From Sulfurovum sp. (GTDB lineage: Bacteria; Campylobacterota; Campylobacteria; Campylobacterales; Sulfurovaceae): a stretch of 51,698 bases of DNA. The stretch is taken from assembly GCA_024762315.1 (NCBI GenBank), contig JANTHR010000006.1, positions 1 to 51,698 on the forward strand. Reading direction: 5' to 3'. Positions 23,487 to 31,922 of this stretch are shown here, piece by piece. Position numbers and translations under genes: made by a program. How positions within the stretch are numbered: the stretch's first letter is position 1; each line of letters begins with the position of its first letter. Under the pieces are notes generated by a model that worked only from the letters and a program-made list of their open reading frames with translations, was not told where the DNA came from and did no database searches.

Positions 23487-25364
23487 ATGAATATACAACT
23501 TTCCTACTACCTGGAGCGTATCAGTAAATACTCAGGCTATCTGGCAGCCATCCTAGTGGTCATCCTTTCACTACTCGTAGCCTATGATGCAGCCATGCGT
23601 TACCTGTTTTCTGCCGGCTCTATAGCATTGCAGGAAGTAGAGTGGCATCTGTTTGATATTATCTTCCTGCTTGGGCTTAGTTATGCACTTAAGCATGACA
23701 AGCATGTACGAGTGGACATTTTTTTTGAGCGTTATTCTCCAGATACGCGTGCTGTAGTGCAGATACTCTCTATGCTTTTGCTGCTGATCCCTTTTTCACT
23801 TCTGTTCTTGAATGATGCGTTCGATATGACGTATCAGAGCTATGTGCAGCATGAAGTCTCTTCCGATCCCGGAGGACTTGCAAACCGTTGGATGATTAAG
23901 GCTATGCTCGTTGTGGCTTTTGTGTTACTTTTGCTTCAGGCAATCTCTGAGATACTTAAAGCCTATCATAGTTTAGAAAACAAACGTATCTTGGTCAAAG
24001 TGTTGGCGACAGTTTTGCTGGTAGGCGGGTTGGTTTATGCAGCATGGTTTGAACGTATGGCATTTTGGTTTGATCCGGTCTATCTTATGTTCGCTATGGC
24101 ATTTGTATTGCTTTTGACAGGATTTCAGGTAGCCTTTGTCTTTGCCGGAGTGGCCCTCTTCTTTGCGCTCATATCGGATGAAGTAGGGTTGGGGGTGTTA
24201 GAGATGCTTCCTTACAGAACCTACGGTATCATGGGAAATGTGACGCTTATGGCGGTACCGCTTTTCATTTTTATGGGGCTCATACTTGAGAAGTCCAAAA
24301 TGGCAGAGAATCTGCTTAGCTCCATGGGGCAACTTTTTGGTTCGGTAAGGGGCGGCTTGGCTATTTCTGTGGTATTTGTGGGGGCGATACTGGCTGCGAG
24401 TACAGGCATCGTCGGAGCCTCAGTGGTGATGATGAGTCTTATTGCACTGCCATTGATGCTAAAACACAACTACAACCCGGCATTGGCAAGCGGGAGCATT
24501 GCGGCAAGCGGAACATTGGGGCAGTTGATCCCTCCGTCCATCGTGCTCATTGTTCTTGGGGACCAGATGCATCTCTCTGTGGGTGATCTCTTTAAAGCGG
24601 CAGTGGTACCGGGATTGCTGCTTATTGTCCTCTATGTTGTCTATATTTTGGTGATCTCGTTTTTAAATAAGGATGTTGCACCTGCCATTGTTTCAGACAA
24701 ACCGTACGGGAAAGTAGCCAAAGAAGCTATTAAAGCCATTATCCCGCCACTTCTGCTTATAGGTGCTGTACTTGGGTCTATATTTGCAGGGATCGCCTCT
24801 CCTACGGAATCTGCAGCTATCGGTGTAGTGGGTGCTTTTGTCTTGGCCATGTCCAACAAAGCCTTTAACTTTGAGTTAGTCCGTTATGCTTCCATAGAGA
24901 CGGTCAAACTCACAGCAATGATCTTCATGATATTGATAGGTGCTACGGCATTTTCTCTGGTATTTAACGAGCTGGGCGGGGGAGACATGGCATTAGCGTT
25001 CTTTGCAGGCGACCTGGGAGACAAATGGACATTCATCCTCATAGCGATGCTTGTCATCTTCCTGCTGGGTTTCTTCATAGATTTCATAGAGATCGCCTTT
25101 GTAGTCGTACCTATTTTGGTACCTATTGTGGCAAGTTTCCACATAGACCCCATCTGGTTTGCGATACTCATAGCCATGAACCTGCAGGCTTCATTCCTCA
25201 CACCTCCCTTTGGTTTTGCCTTGTTCTATCTCAAAGGTGCCGCGGGCGATAAGGTCAGTACACAGGATATCTATAAAGGGGTAGTGCCGTTTATTTTGTT
25301 GCAGGGCTTAGCACTTTTGATAATCGTGTTGTTTCCTGAGTTGATATATGTGTTTGGGAAATAA
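23487..25364 (+). CDS. TRAP transporter fused permease (DctQ-DctM)
   Basis: Sodium-coupled TRAP permease in which the small (DctQ) and large (DctM) membrane subunits are one 625-residue chain. Residues 1-165 are DctQ-like with four helices (SGYLAAILVVILSLLVAYDAAMR, EVEWHLFDIIFLLG); after a linker helix, residues about 200-625 are DctM with VPLFIFMGLILEKS, GAILAASTGIVGASVV and ASGTLGQLIPPSIVLI. The substrate-binding DctP subunit is not next to it, so the substrate (typically an organic acid) cannot be named. It stands alone, divergent from the CYTH-CHAD gene and convergent with the thioredoxin gene. Confidence 0.88.
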   Translation: MNIQLSYYLERISKYSGYLAAILVVILSLLVAYDAAMRYLFSAGSIALQEVEWHLFDIIFLLGLSYALKHDKHVRVDIFFERYSPDTRAVVQILSMLLLLIPFSLLFLNDAFDMTYQSYVQHEVSSDPGGLANRWMIKAMLVVAFVLLLLQAISEILKAYHSLENKRILVKVLATVLLVGGLVYAAWFERMAFWFDPVYLMFAMAFVLLLTGFQVAFVFAGVALFFALISDEVGLGVLEMLPYRTYGIMGNVTLMAVPLFIFMGLILEKSKMAENLLSSMGQLFGSVRGGLAISVVFVGAILAASTGIVGASVVMMSLIALPLMLKHNYNPALASGSIAASGTLGQLIPPSIVLIVLGDQMHLSVGDLFKAAVVPGLLLIVLYVVYILVISFLNKDVAPAIVSDKPYGKVAKEAIKAIIPPLLLIGAVLGSIFAGIASPTESAAIGVVGAFVLAMSNKAFNFELVRYASIETVKLTAMIFMILIGATAFSLVFNELGGGDMALAFFAGDLGDKWTFILIAMLVIFLLGFFIDFIEIAFVVVPILVPIVASFHIDPIWFAILIAMNLQASFLTPPFGFALFYLKGAAGDKVSTQDIYKGVVPFILLQGLALLIIVLFPELIYVFGK

Positions 25365-25432
25365 GTTAAGAGTTTTTTTTCTTGGAAGATTACATAAAAA
25401 GTTATATGAACTTTAACTCATTGAATCTAACA

Positions 25433-25786
25433 TTACGTAAACAAGCGAGAAAAGAACGACCCTTTTCCAGCCAATTTGTCAATGAGATTAAAATAGTAGG
25501 CTTCATCTTTCAGCCCAAGTTCGGGGTATTTGAGTTTTTCATTTGGCATGACTACAATGGTGAAAGGAACGGACTCTATTTTAAATGCTGAAGCAAGTTT
25601 AGGGTTACGGCTTACGTCACATTTGACTATAGGTATACCGTTCTGTTCTGCATATTTCTCCAGCCGTTCATCTATGAGTTGTGTCAACATTTGACACGGT
25701 CCGCAGGTGGGCGAGTAGAAGTCTATAAAGACAGGCTTTTCATTGTTCTTGATGATCTTTTCATAATTTTTATCTGTAAGTTCCAT
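25433..25786 (-). CDS. Thioredoxin-family protein
   Basis: 117-residue cytoplasmic thioredoxin fold. The active site is CGPC in SPTCGPCQMLTQL, preceded by FIDFYS, and the cis-proline is in IESVPFTIVV. No signal peptide, so it probably acts in the cytosol as a disulfide reductase. The sequence departs from canonical TrxA (SPT instead of WAE/WAP before the active site; an extended C-terminus LAGKGSFFSRLFT), so it is probably a secondary thioredoxin. It lies 23 bases downstream of the cytidine deaminase gene on the same strand. Confidence 0.85.
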   Translation of the reverse strand: MELTDKNYEKIIKNNEKPVFIDFYSPTCGPCQMLTQLIDERLEKYAEQNGIPIVKCDVSRNPKLASAFKIESVPFTIVVMPNEKLKYPELGLKDEAYYFNLIDKLAGKGSFFSRLFT

Positions 25787-25809
25787 CCGCTATTGTAGCT
25801 ATATTTTTC

Positions 25810-26241
25810 TTACTCTTTTGCAAGGGAGGAAGACGATTGTTTTTTAGAACTTTTGATGGCAGGTTCCCACCGGTTAGGCAACAGTTCATCCAGGGTCACA
25901 TATCTCTCTTTGGACAAATAGATCTTTGTGTTTATATTTTTGTAGTCGATCTGGAACATGAGTTCCCTGCATCTCCCGCATGGAGCTATGATGGTGTCTG
26001 TGTGTACTGCAACGATCATCTCGATCTCTGTTTCCCGGTTTTTTAGCATTTCGGCAATGGCAGAATGTTCCGCACAAAATCCGATCCCGCAGGCTATTTC
26101 TATATTGATACCGGTATAAATATTTCCTTTTGTAGTCAAAAGGGCAGCACCGACCGCTCCTGCAATAAAATCATCACGGCTTAGCGTATATTCACCAGCT
26201 ACTTTATATGCTTCTTCAATTAATGTTTCCGCACTTACCAT
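25810..26241 (-). CDS. Cytidine deaminase family protein
   Basis: Zinc hydrolase converting cytidine (or a related base) to uridine in pyrimidine salvage. The zinc and catalytic motifs are intact: C-A-E in GFCAEHSAIAEM and PCGRC in IIAPCGRCRELMF, the three-cysteine pattern of tetrameric Cdd enzymes. INIEIACGIG fits the nucleoside-binding region. At 143 residues it has the usual length. I chose the ATG at 26241 (AGGGAG upstream); the open frame extends far upstream, but that part is low-complexity and antisense to the next gene. A blasticidin-S-deaminase-like specificity cannot be excluded. Confidence 0.85.
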   Translation of the reverse strand: MVSAETLIEEAYKVAGEYTLSRDDFIAGAVGAALLTTKGNIYTGINIEIACGIGFCAEHSAIAEMLKNRETEIEMIVAVHTDTIIAPCGRCRELMFQIDYKNINTKIYLSKERYVTLDELLPNRWEPAIKSSKKQSSSSLAKE

Positions 26242-26334
26242 ACTCTCCCTTTGTGTAGTTATTATTAACAGTATAACCAAATCTTCGTATTGTTTAAAAA
26301 AGAAGACAACAGATTTCTTACAGTAAAATACAAC

Positions 26335-26556
26335 ATGGAACAAAATATAAAAATAGAATTTAAACAAAGTACCCTGGATGACCTTATGGCATTTTCTGAG
26401 ATACTGAAAAAAGATATCAATGTCATGATAGAAGAGGCATTGCAGCAGTATTTTGAGAACGAACAGAAGAAGCTTATAGAAAAAGGCATAGAGGAAGATG
26501 CTTCTATGACGAATCTTGACTATGATGAATTCTGGGATGGATTGGATCTGGGTTAG
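26335..26556 (+). CDS. Small ribbon-helix-helix-like protein
   Basis: 73 residues: a short beta-strand segment (NIKIEFKQST), two helices (LDDLMAFSEILK and DINVMIEEALQQYFENEQKKL) and an acidic tail (DYDEFWDGLDLG). This strand-helix-helix pattern is that of Arc/CopG-type DNA-binding proteins and many antitoxins, but no DNA-contact residues can be assigned with confidence. It abuts the fructosamine-kinase-like gene with no gap (TAG then ATG), so the two form one unit. TAAAAT ends five bases before the ATG and no ribosome site is visible, so the message may be leaderless. Confidence 0.6.
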   Translation: MEQNIKIEFKQSTLDDLMAFSEILKKDINVMIEEALQQYFENEQKKLIEKGIEEDASMTNLDYDEFWDGLDLG

Positions 26557-27411
26557 ATGGAGCAAATCAAACGGCATCTCTCCGGTCAATCAGGTAAAGA
26601 AGTTCTATCTGTAGACTTTTTTACCCAGGGGCAGCTAGGGGACATCTATAAGATCCGAACAGCAGATGAAAACTATATACTGAAAACCTCACAACCCTCA
26701 AACAGGCTTCAGGTAGAAGCAAGGATGCTCCAAGATATTAATAAATATGGCATACCTGTTCCCAAAGTCTATGCATCTTCGGAAACCTATCTTGTTTTAG
26801 AATTCATAGAAGAAAAAAGCTTAGGCAAACAAGCAGAAGAGCTAGCTGCGGCCAAAGTATTGTCAGATCTGCACTCAGTGACCAACGAGAGTAGAATGTA
26901 TGGGTACTATTATGATACGACCATCGCATCTTTTATGCAACATAATGAACAGACCCAATACAACTGGGGACTTTTCCTTGGGCAAATGCGTATCATGCCT
27001 ATGTCCAGAATCTGTTATGATAAAGGGCAGATAAATAAGCAGATGGTAGATAGGCTAGAGGGTTTGTGCCGTGATCTATATAAACGAATTGACATGAACA
27101 GCATCACACCTTCCTTGCTGCACGGGGACCTGTGGGCTGGTAATATACTATTTAATATGAACGGTGCTGTCCTGATCGATCCGGCTATCTATTTTGGAGA
27201 CAGGGAGATGGAGTTGGCTTTCATTTTGATGTTCAATACCTTTACCGAGACATTTTTTGATGCCTATGAAAAGGTACATCCGTTAAGTAGTGACTTTTAT
27301 GAAACGAAAGTACCACTCTATCAGATATATCCGCTTTTGGTACATGTGGCACTTTATGGCGGCACGTACACAGGACGACTGGAACAGGTACTTAAAAGGC
27401 TGAATGTATGA
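26557..27411 (+). CDS. Fructosamine/ketosamine-3-kinase family protein
   Basis: Kinase-like fold related to aminoglycoside phosphotransferases. FN3K family traits include the lysine in YILKTSQPSN, the glutamate in QVEARMLQDINKYGIPVPKV, the catalytic loop LLHGDLWAGNILFNMNG and the metal-binding Asp in VLIDPAIYFGDREMELAF. Family members phosphorylate sugar adducts on protein amines so that the adduct falls off (deglycation). At 284 residues the length is typical. It is translated directly after the RHH-like gene. The in vivo substrate of bacterial members is usually unknown. Confidence 0.88.
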   Translation: MEQIKRHLSGQSGKEVLSVDFFTQGQLGDIYKIRTADENYILKTSQPSNRLQVEARMLQDINKYGIPVPKVYASSETYLVLEFIEEKSLGKQAEELAAAKVLSDLHSVTNESRMYGYYYDTTIASFMQHNEQTQYNWGLFLGQMRIMPMSRICYDKGQINKQMVDRLEGLCRDLYKRIDMNSITPSLLHGDLWAGNILFNMNGAVLIDPAIYFGDREMELAFILMFNTFTETFFDAYEKVHPLSSDFYETKVPLYQIYPLLVHVALYGGTYTGRLEQVLKRLNV

Positions 27412-27447
27412 CGCTTGGCATAAAAATACAGTACAGGGAGACAGAAA

Positions 27448-27951
27448 ATGCCAAGTCGTAAATGGAATATAAGATCAATGTTCAAAGAGATCTTAACAGC
27501 AGCAATACTTTTATTTATATTAAGTAATATTATAAGCTATATCCGTAAACCTGAACTTGCTACAACACAACTTCCCAAGATAGAAGCAGTACTGCTTGAG
27601 GGTAGTCAATTTAAAGTGAAAAAAAACAAACCTCTGCTTATCCATTTCTGGGCAACCTGGTGTCCTGCCTGCAAACTGGAAGCGCCTAACATAGAGACTG
27701 TATCGAAGACATACGAAGTATTAACTATAGCTGTCAATTCTGGAGATGATGCAAATATCAACGACTTTCTTCAAGAGAAAGGATTGACATTTAAAGTATT
27801 GAACGATGCAGATGGCAAATGGACAGAAGCGTTCAAAGTGCAAGCCTTTCCTACAACGTTCATTTACGATGCCCAAGGCAGGTTAAAATTCACTGAGGTA
27901 GGCTATACTACAACAGCAGGATTGTTAGCCAGATTGAAATTAGCAGATTAA
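27448..27951 (+). CDS. Membrane-anchored TlpA/ScsD-like thioredoxin
   Basis: 167 residues with an N-terminal membrane anchor (ILTAAILLFILSNIISY) placing the thioredoxin domain in the periplasm. The active site is CPAC in FWATWCPACKLEAP; the cis-proline is in VQAFPTTFIYD. The domain resembles the ScsD/TlpA group that reduces or oxidises periplasmic disulfides, some members of which are linked to copper resistance or cytochrome assembly. GGGAGA precedes the ATG. It lies 82 bases before exbB on the same strand and may share function with the TonB system, whose receptor has a copper-type motif. Confidence 0.82.
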   Translation: MPSRKWNIRSMFKEILTAAILLFILSNIISYIRKPELATTQLPKIEAVLLEGSQFKVKKNKPLLIHFWATWCPACKLEAPNIETVSKTYEVLTIAVNSGDDANINDFLQEKGLTFKVLNDADGKWTEAFKVQAFPTTFIYDAQGRLKFTEVGYTTTAGLLARLKLAD

Positions 27952-28033
27952 TCAGAAGGTTTGATAGATATATTAATACTTTATAATCTATTTTCCATTA
28001 TAATCCAATACACATTTACCTAAAAGAAGAAAA

Positions 28034-28483
28034 ATGCCCATAGAACAGTTAAAAGATATAGTAGATTACGGGATCATAGGATTACTCGTGTTTTTGAGTT
28101 TTATTACCTTTGTTTTTGCCATAGAGAGAGTGCTTTATTACCGTAGCGTGAAACTTGAAAATTATAGTCATGAAAAAGAGTTGGAACTTGATCTGAGTAA
28201 GCATCTTTCTGCCATTGCTTCTATTGGCTCAAACGCTCCTTTTATCGGCCTTTTGGGTACAGTACTTGCGATCATCCTTACTTTTTATATCATTGGGGAC
28301 CAGCAAGATACGATCAACCCCGGAGAGATCATGAAGCATTTGGCTCTTGCTCTCAAGGCGACAGCAGCAGGTCTGGTTGTGGCTATTCCTGCAACAGTCA
28401 TTTATAATGCACTGCTTACCAAAGTAGACAGACTGCTTGCACAATGGGAAGTGATGAATGATAAAGGACAAACAAAGGTATGA
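28034..28483 (+). CDS. exbB: Biopolymer transport protein ExbB
   Basis: Proton-channel subunit of the inner-membrane motor that energises TonB. Membrane segments lie at about 13-35 (IIGLLVFLSFITFVFAIERVLYY), 68-88 (APFIGLLGTVLAIILTFYIIG) and 110-128 (ALKATAAGLVVAIPATVIYNALL), the last two with the family motifs GLLGTV and KATAAGLxVAIPA. At 149 residues it is the short form common in Campylobacterota. It overlaps exbD by four bases (ATGA). AAGAAGAAAA precedes the start. Confidence 0.92.
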   Translation: MPIEQLKDIVDYGIIGLLVFLSFITFVFAIERVLYYRSVKLENYSHEKELELDLSKHLSAIASIGSNAPFIGLLGTVLAIILTFYIIGDQQDTINPGEIMKHLALALKATAAGLVVAIPATVIYNALLTKVDRLLAQWEVMNDKGQTKV

Positions 28484-28857
28484 GACGCGAACGCTTTGAC
28501 AAAATGAATGTCGTCCCGTTCATCGATATTGTACTGGTACTGCTGGTCATCGTTTTGGCAACAGCGACGTTTGTAACGAACAAAACTATAAAGGTGGACC
28601 TTCCTACGGCAAGCAGCCAGAAAAAAGAAGATACTAAGAGTATAGTCCTTGCCATAGACAAAGAGGGGCAATATTTTTTTGATAAAGAGAACCTCTCTTT
28701 GGATACAGTAAAGCAGAAATTGGGAAAGCTTGATCCCAAAAAAGATGAAGTGTCGCTTCATACAGACAAAGAGACGGCATTTCATTATTTTGTAGATGTG
28801 ATTGATTTTATGAAAGAGAAAGGGTTTGAAAATATCTCTATTGTGACAAAACAGTAA
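28480..28857 (+). CDS. exbD: Biopolymer transport protein ExbD
   Basis: Single-span partner of ExbB. The membrane segment contains the conserved proton-handling aspartate (NVVPFIDIVLVLLVIVLATATFV), and the periplasmic domain follows, with the PTASS region and an ending in which KENLSLDTVKQKL and HYFVDVIDFMKEKGFENISI match ExbD strands and helices. At 125 residues it has the usual length. Translation is coupled to exbB through a four-base overlap. Confidence 0.92.
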   Translation: MRRERFDKMNVVPFIDIVLVLLVIVLATATFVTNKTIKVDLPTASSQKKEDTKSIVLAIDKEGQYFFDKENLSLDTVKQKLGKLDPKKDEVSLHTDKETAFHYFVDVIDFMKEKGFENISIVTKQ

Positions 28858-28870
28858 TTTTTTATTTCTC

Positions 28871-28887
28871 TTAACAGAGAATTAACA
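28871..28887. promoter_or_regulatory. TTAACA direct repeat upstream of tonB
   Basis: TTAACA-N5-TTAACA (repeat period 11 bases), 52 bases before the tonB start. The same arrangement occurs upstream of the receptor gene at 29703-29719. Period-11 direct repeats are the usual binding pattern of OmpR/PhoB-family response regulators. Confidence 0.45.
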
Positions 28888-28939
28888 CAAGCAAGATATA
28901 CTTCGTTCACCCCCTTGAAAAACAGTTAAAAGGGTTGTT

Positions 28940-29689
28940 GTGCAAAAACATCGGTATAAAGTATCTTTTTTACTGACAACACTCTTTTATCTTTTGGCCA
29001 TTGCCGGCTATTTTGTTTTTATTGAAAATCAACACTTTACAGTAGAGCAAAAGCCTCAAGAAAAGATCATCACCCTTGCGCTTAATGAATTTGTCCCCCC
29101 TGAACCTAAAATTATTGAACCTGTTGTTGAAGCGGAGCCTGAGCCTGAACTGGAACCTGAAGAGGTGGTCGAGCCTGAGGCTGAACCGGAACCTGAAGTT
29201 ATAGAACCTGAGCCCTTACCTCCTGAACCTGTGATCATAAAGCCTATAGAAAAACCTAAACCTATTGTAAAAAAGGCAGTTAAAAAACCTGTACCGAAGA
29301 AAAAGAAGCCTGTCAAGAAAAAGAGAAAAAAGAAAACCGGCAAAAAAATCGTTAAAAAGCGTGTTCATAAAAAAGTCACGGCACAATCAGCACCAAGTAG
29401 AGCAAACCTGGCTAAAAAAAGCCAGTTTTTAGCAAGACTCAGAGCTAAAATAAACCGTGCCAAAAGTTATCCGCGTATTGCCCAAAGAAGAGGGATGCAA
29501 GGTATTGTAAAAGTGAGGTTTACTATTTTGGCTAATGGTAAGGTGGGCAATATTTCTATGAGTGGTCCAAAAGTATTCCACAACTCCGCGCGATCTGCTA
29601 TAAAGAGCGCTTTTCCTATAAGTACAAAAAATGCACCTTTTTCTCTGCCTACAACAGTAAATCTCTCACTTCGTTACCAACTTCGATAA
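28940..29689 (+). CDS. tonB: Energy-transducing protein TonB
   Basis: Links ExbBD to outer-membrane receptors. An N-terminal membrane anchor (VSFLLTTLFYLLAIAGYFVFI) is followed by a Pro-Glu-rich stretch (about 55-105) and a Pro-Lys-rich stretch (about 106-150) that span the periplasm, then the C-terminal domain (about 165-249) with YPRIAQRRGMQGIVKVRFTI and the final strands (LPTTVNLSLRYQL). The start is GTG at 28940 with AAAAGGG upstream. It follows exbD by 82 bases and precedes the receptor gene by 71. Confidence 0.92.
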   Translation: MQKHRYKVSFLLTTLFYLLAIAGYFVFIENQHFTVEQKPQEKIITLALNEFVPPEPKIIEPVVEAEPEPELEPEEVVEPEAEPEPEVIEPEPLPPEPVIIKPIEKPKPIVKKAVKKPVPKKKKPVKKKRKKKTGKKIVKKRVHKKVTAQSAPSRANLAKKSQFLARLRAKINRAKSYPRIAQRRGMQGIVKVRFTILANGKVGNISMSGPKVFHNSARSAIKSAFPISTKNAPFSLPTTVNLSLRYQLR

Positions 29690-29702
29690 GATTCATTTGG
29701 GT

Positions 29703-29719
29703 TTAACACAAAATTAACA
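29703..29719. promoter_or_regulatory. TTAACA direct repeat upstream of the TonB-dependent receptor
   Basis: TTAACA-N5-TTAACA with the same 11-base period as the site before tonB, 41 bases upstream of the receptor start. A GTAACA occurs eight bases further downstream but out of register. Two identical arrangements in front of adjacent, functionally linked genes argue for a shared regulator. Confidence 0.45.
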
Positions 29720-29760
29720 GTAGCATGTAACAATACTCTAAACAATTTGGAGGAGTTAGG

Positions 29761-31788
29761 GTGATCAATATAAAAAAGGGGATATGCCTTTCATGTATTT
29801 GTGCTGTATCGTTACACGCAGCACCGGTTGATTTGGGAACCATAGATGTGGAATCCAAACTAGATACAGAAGTGGTTAAGGATATCAGTGGAGAAGATAT
29901 CAAGTCGGCTGACTTGGCAGAGGCACTTTTCAAGCAGAGCCCGAGTGTCTCATTGGTGAGACGATCAGGGATCGCCAATGATGTGATTGTCAGGGGACAG
30001 AAAAAAGACAATATCAATGTAACCATAGACGGGGCTAAGATCTGTGGAGCATGTCCGAACCGAATGGATCCACCGGTCTCCCATGTGCTTACCAACAATA
30101 TTGATTATATTGAGTTGAATGAGGGACCCTTCAATGTAGAGGATTTTGGATCACTTTCTGCGGATGTGAAGATACATACGAAAAAACCAAAAAAAGAATT
30201 TTCCGGAGAACTTTCTTTAAATGTAGGGAGTTTTGATTACAAGAAAGGCGCATTTACACTTTCGGGTGGTACAGATGCTGTAAGATTCCTGCTTTCTACC
30301 TCTTATGAGCAGGGAGGACAATACGAAGACGGCAATGGAGATACTTTTGCTCAGCAGCAAGACCGTTATATCGCTACGCATCCCGGAACAGGTGGAATGG
30401 GATATCTGCCTCTATATAGGGATATGGATGCTTTTACCAAAAAAACAGTGCTGGCTAAAATGTTTTGGGATATTACCGATACCCAATCACTTGAACTGAG
30501 TTATACGAAAGATAAGAGTGATGATGTGTTGTACCCCAATACTCCGATGGATGCAGATTATGACGATGGTGATATCTATAATTTAACTTACAGACTCAAA
30601 GACCTTGGAAAGTATTCCAAAAAACTCACACTGAGCGCCTATCAGTCAGAGGTAGACCACCCTATGAGTAACCAATATAGAAAATCTACTGCCGCTAAAG
30701 GTGTGATAAAGCATTGGCTTACAACAAAAATGCAAGGTGCCAAACTTAAAAATGAATTTGAGTTGAGCAACCATGCGCTTACATTGGGTCTTGATTACAG
30801 TAAACGAAACTGGGATGGGGCATATTATAAAAATGGTAATCCGTTTCCAAATGCAGGACACCCAAATTTCCATAGTATCTGGGATGCTGATACTAAAAAT
30901 ATTGCTTTCTTTGCCAAAGATAAGATCAGCATAGATAAATGGGAATTCAATTTTGGTCTGCGTTATGACAATACAGATATCTCTACCGCCAGACCAGGGG
31001 TGAAAGATAACAGCTATGATGGATTGAATGGAAATATGTATGCGGTGTATCATGCTGATAAATCCAGTAAATATTTTGCAGGGGTAGGTGTCTCCTCCCG
31101 TGTACCGGATGGAAGAGAGCTTTATTTCCATTCAAAAGGACCAACGGGTACTGAAATAGGAAACAATGATCTCAATAAAGTACAAAACAGAGAGTTTGAT
31201 ATGGGTGCAGAGTATATGTGGAAGGACTTTACGCTAAAGAGTAAATTTTTCTATAGTGATCTGAAAGACCACATTGCTTACAATGCTACAACGAAACGCT
31301 TTGAAAATGTAGATGCAACGATCTGGGGTCTGGATGTTTCAGGAACCTATATTGCTACTGAATCCATTTATTTTGATTACGGACTTTCTTACCAAAGAGG
31401 TAAAAAGAAAGATGCACTTATGTTGCAGAACGACAAAGACCTTGCTGAGATCCCACCATTGAAGCTTAATTTGGCACTCAATTATGATTATGATGAGAGT
31501 CTGAATTTTAAAGCCGAAGGGATATATGGAGCAAAATGGAGTAAATTTGATGCAGACAACGGTGAGCAGCCCTTAGACAGTTATACCGTACTTAACATAA
31601 AAGGCACAAAAACATTCGGTAAGAATTTTGAATTGACACTGGGTGTAGATAATGTTTTTGATAAAACCTATGCAGTTTCAAATACCTACAAAGATCTGAC
31701 ACTGATCGCAGGCGGTGGAGATGAAGATGTGATGCTCATGAATGAACCCGGACGTTATGTCTATGCCAATATAAAATATACATTCTGA
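29761..31788 (+). CDS. TonB-dependent outer-membrane receptor, OprC/NosA copper-receptor type
   Basis: 675-residue outer-membrane receptor. The signal peptide ends at about residue 20 (SLHAAPVDLG), a TonB box (about DLGTIDVES) follows, then the plug domain and a 22-strand barrel ending RYVYANIKYTF. In the plug, residues 95-105 read CGACPNRMDPP, matching copper receptors OprC/NosA, and supply C98-x3-M102. H300-P-M302 in the barrel supplies an HxM. OprC binds copper through a CxxxM-HxM site as I recall. So copper uptake is the best inference, though another metal or metallophore is possible. The start is GTG with GGAGG upstream. Confidence 0.82.
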   Translation: MINIKKGICLSCICAVSLHAAPVDLGTIDVESKLDTEVVKDISGEDIKSADLAEALFKQSPSVSLVRRSGIANDVIVRGQKKDNINVTIDGAKICGACPNRMDPPVSHVLTNNIDYIELNEGPFNVEDFGSLSADVKIHTKKPKKEFSGELSLNVGSFDYKKGAFTLSGGTDAVRFLLSTSYEQGGQYEDGNGDTFAQQQDRYIATHPGTGGMGYLPLYRDMDAFTKKTVLAKMFWDITDTQSLELSYTKDKSDDVLYPNTPMDADYDDGDIYNLTYRLKDLGKYSKKLTLSAYQSEVDHPMSNQYRKSTAAKGVIKHWLTTKMQGAKLKNEFELSNHALTLGLDYSKRNWDGAYYKNGNPFPNAGHPNFHSIWDADTKNIAFFAKDKISIDKWEFNFGLRYDNTDISTARPGVKDNSYDGLNGNMYAVYHADKSSKYFAGVGVSSRVPDGRELYFHSKGPTGTEIGNNDLNKVQNREFDMGAEYMWKDFTLKSKFFYSDLKDHIAYNATTKRFENVDATIWGLDVSGTYIATESIYFDYGLSYQRGKKKDALMLQNDKDLAEIPPLKLNLALNYDYDESLNFKAEGIYGAKWSKFDADNGEQPLDSYTVLNIKGTKTFGKNFELTLGVDNVFDKTYAVSNTYKDLTLIAGGGDEDVMLMNEPGRYVYANIKYTF

Positions 31789-31791
31789 TTT

Positions 31792-31817
31792 TTATCCCTC
31801 TTTGGGCAGAGGGATAA
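31792..31817 (+). terminator. Hairpin after the receptor gene
   Basis: Perfect nine-base arms TTATCCCTC and GAGGGATAA around an eight-base loop, four bases after the receptor stop. The sequence after it is T-rich (TCTCCTT) but lacks a strong T-run. It closes the exbB-exbD-tonB-receptor group. Confidence 0.65.
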
Positions 31818-31922
31818 TCTCCTTAGATCCAAACATTGCTACTCCTTATAGTCTTTGATACCATTATTAATCAAAAAAAGAGTAAAATAAATTTCAAGAT
31901 TTAATGATATGAAGGAAAAACG

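Noticed and set aside
26242..26589. N-terminal extension of the cytidine deaminase frame
   Set aside because: Antisense to the RHH-like gene, Phe/Leu-rich and low complexity; the conserved domain starts at the ATG at 26241.
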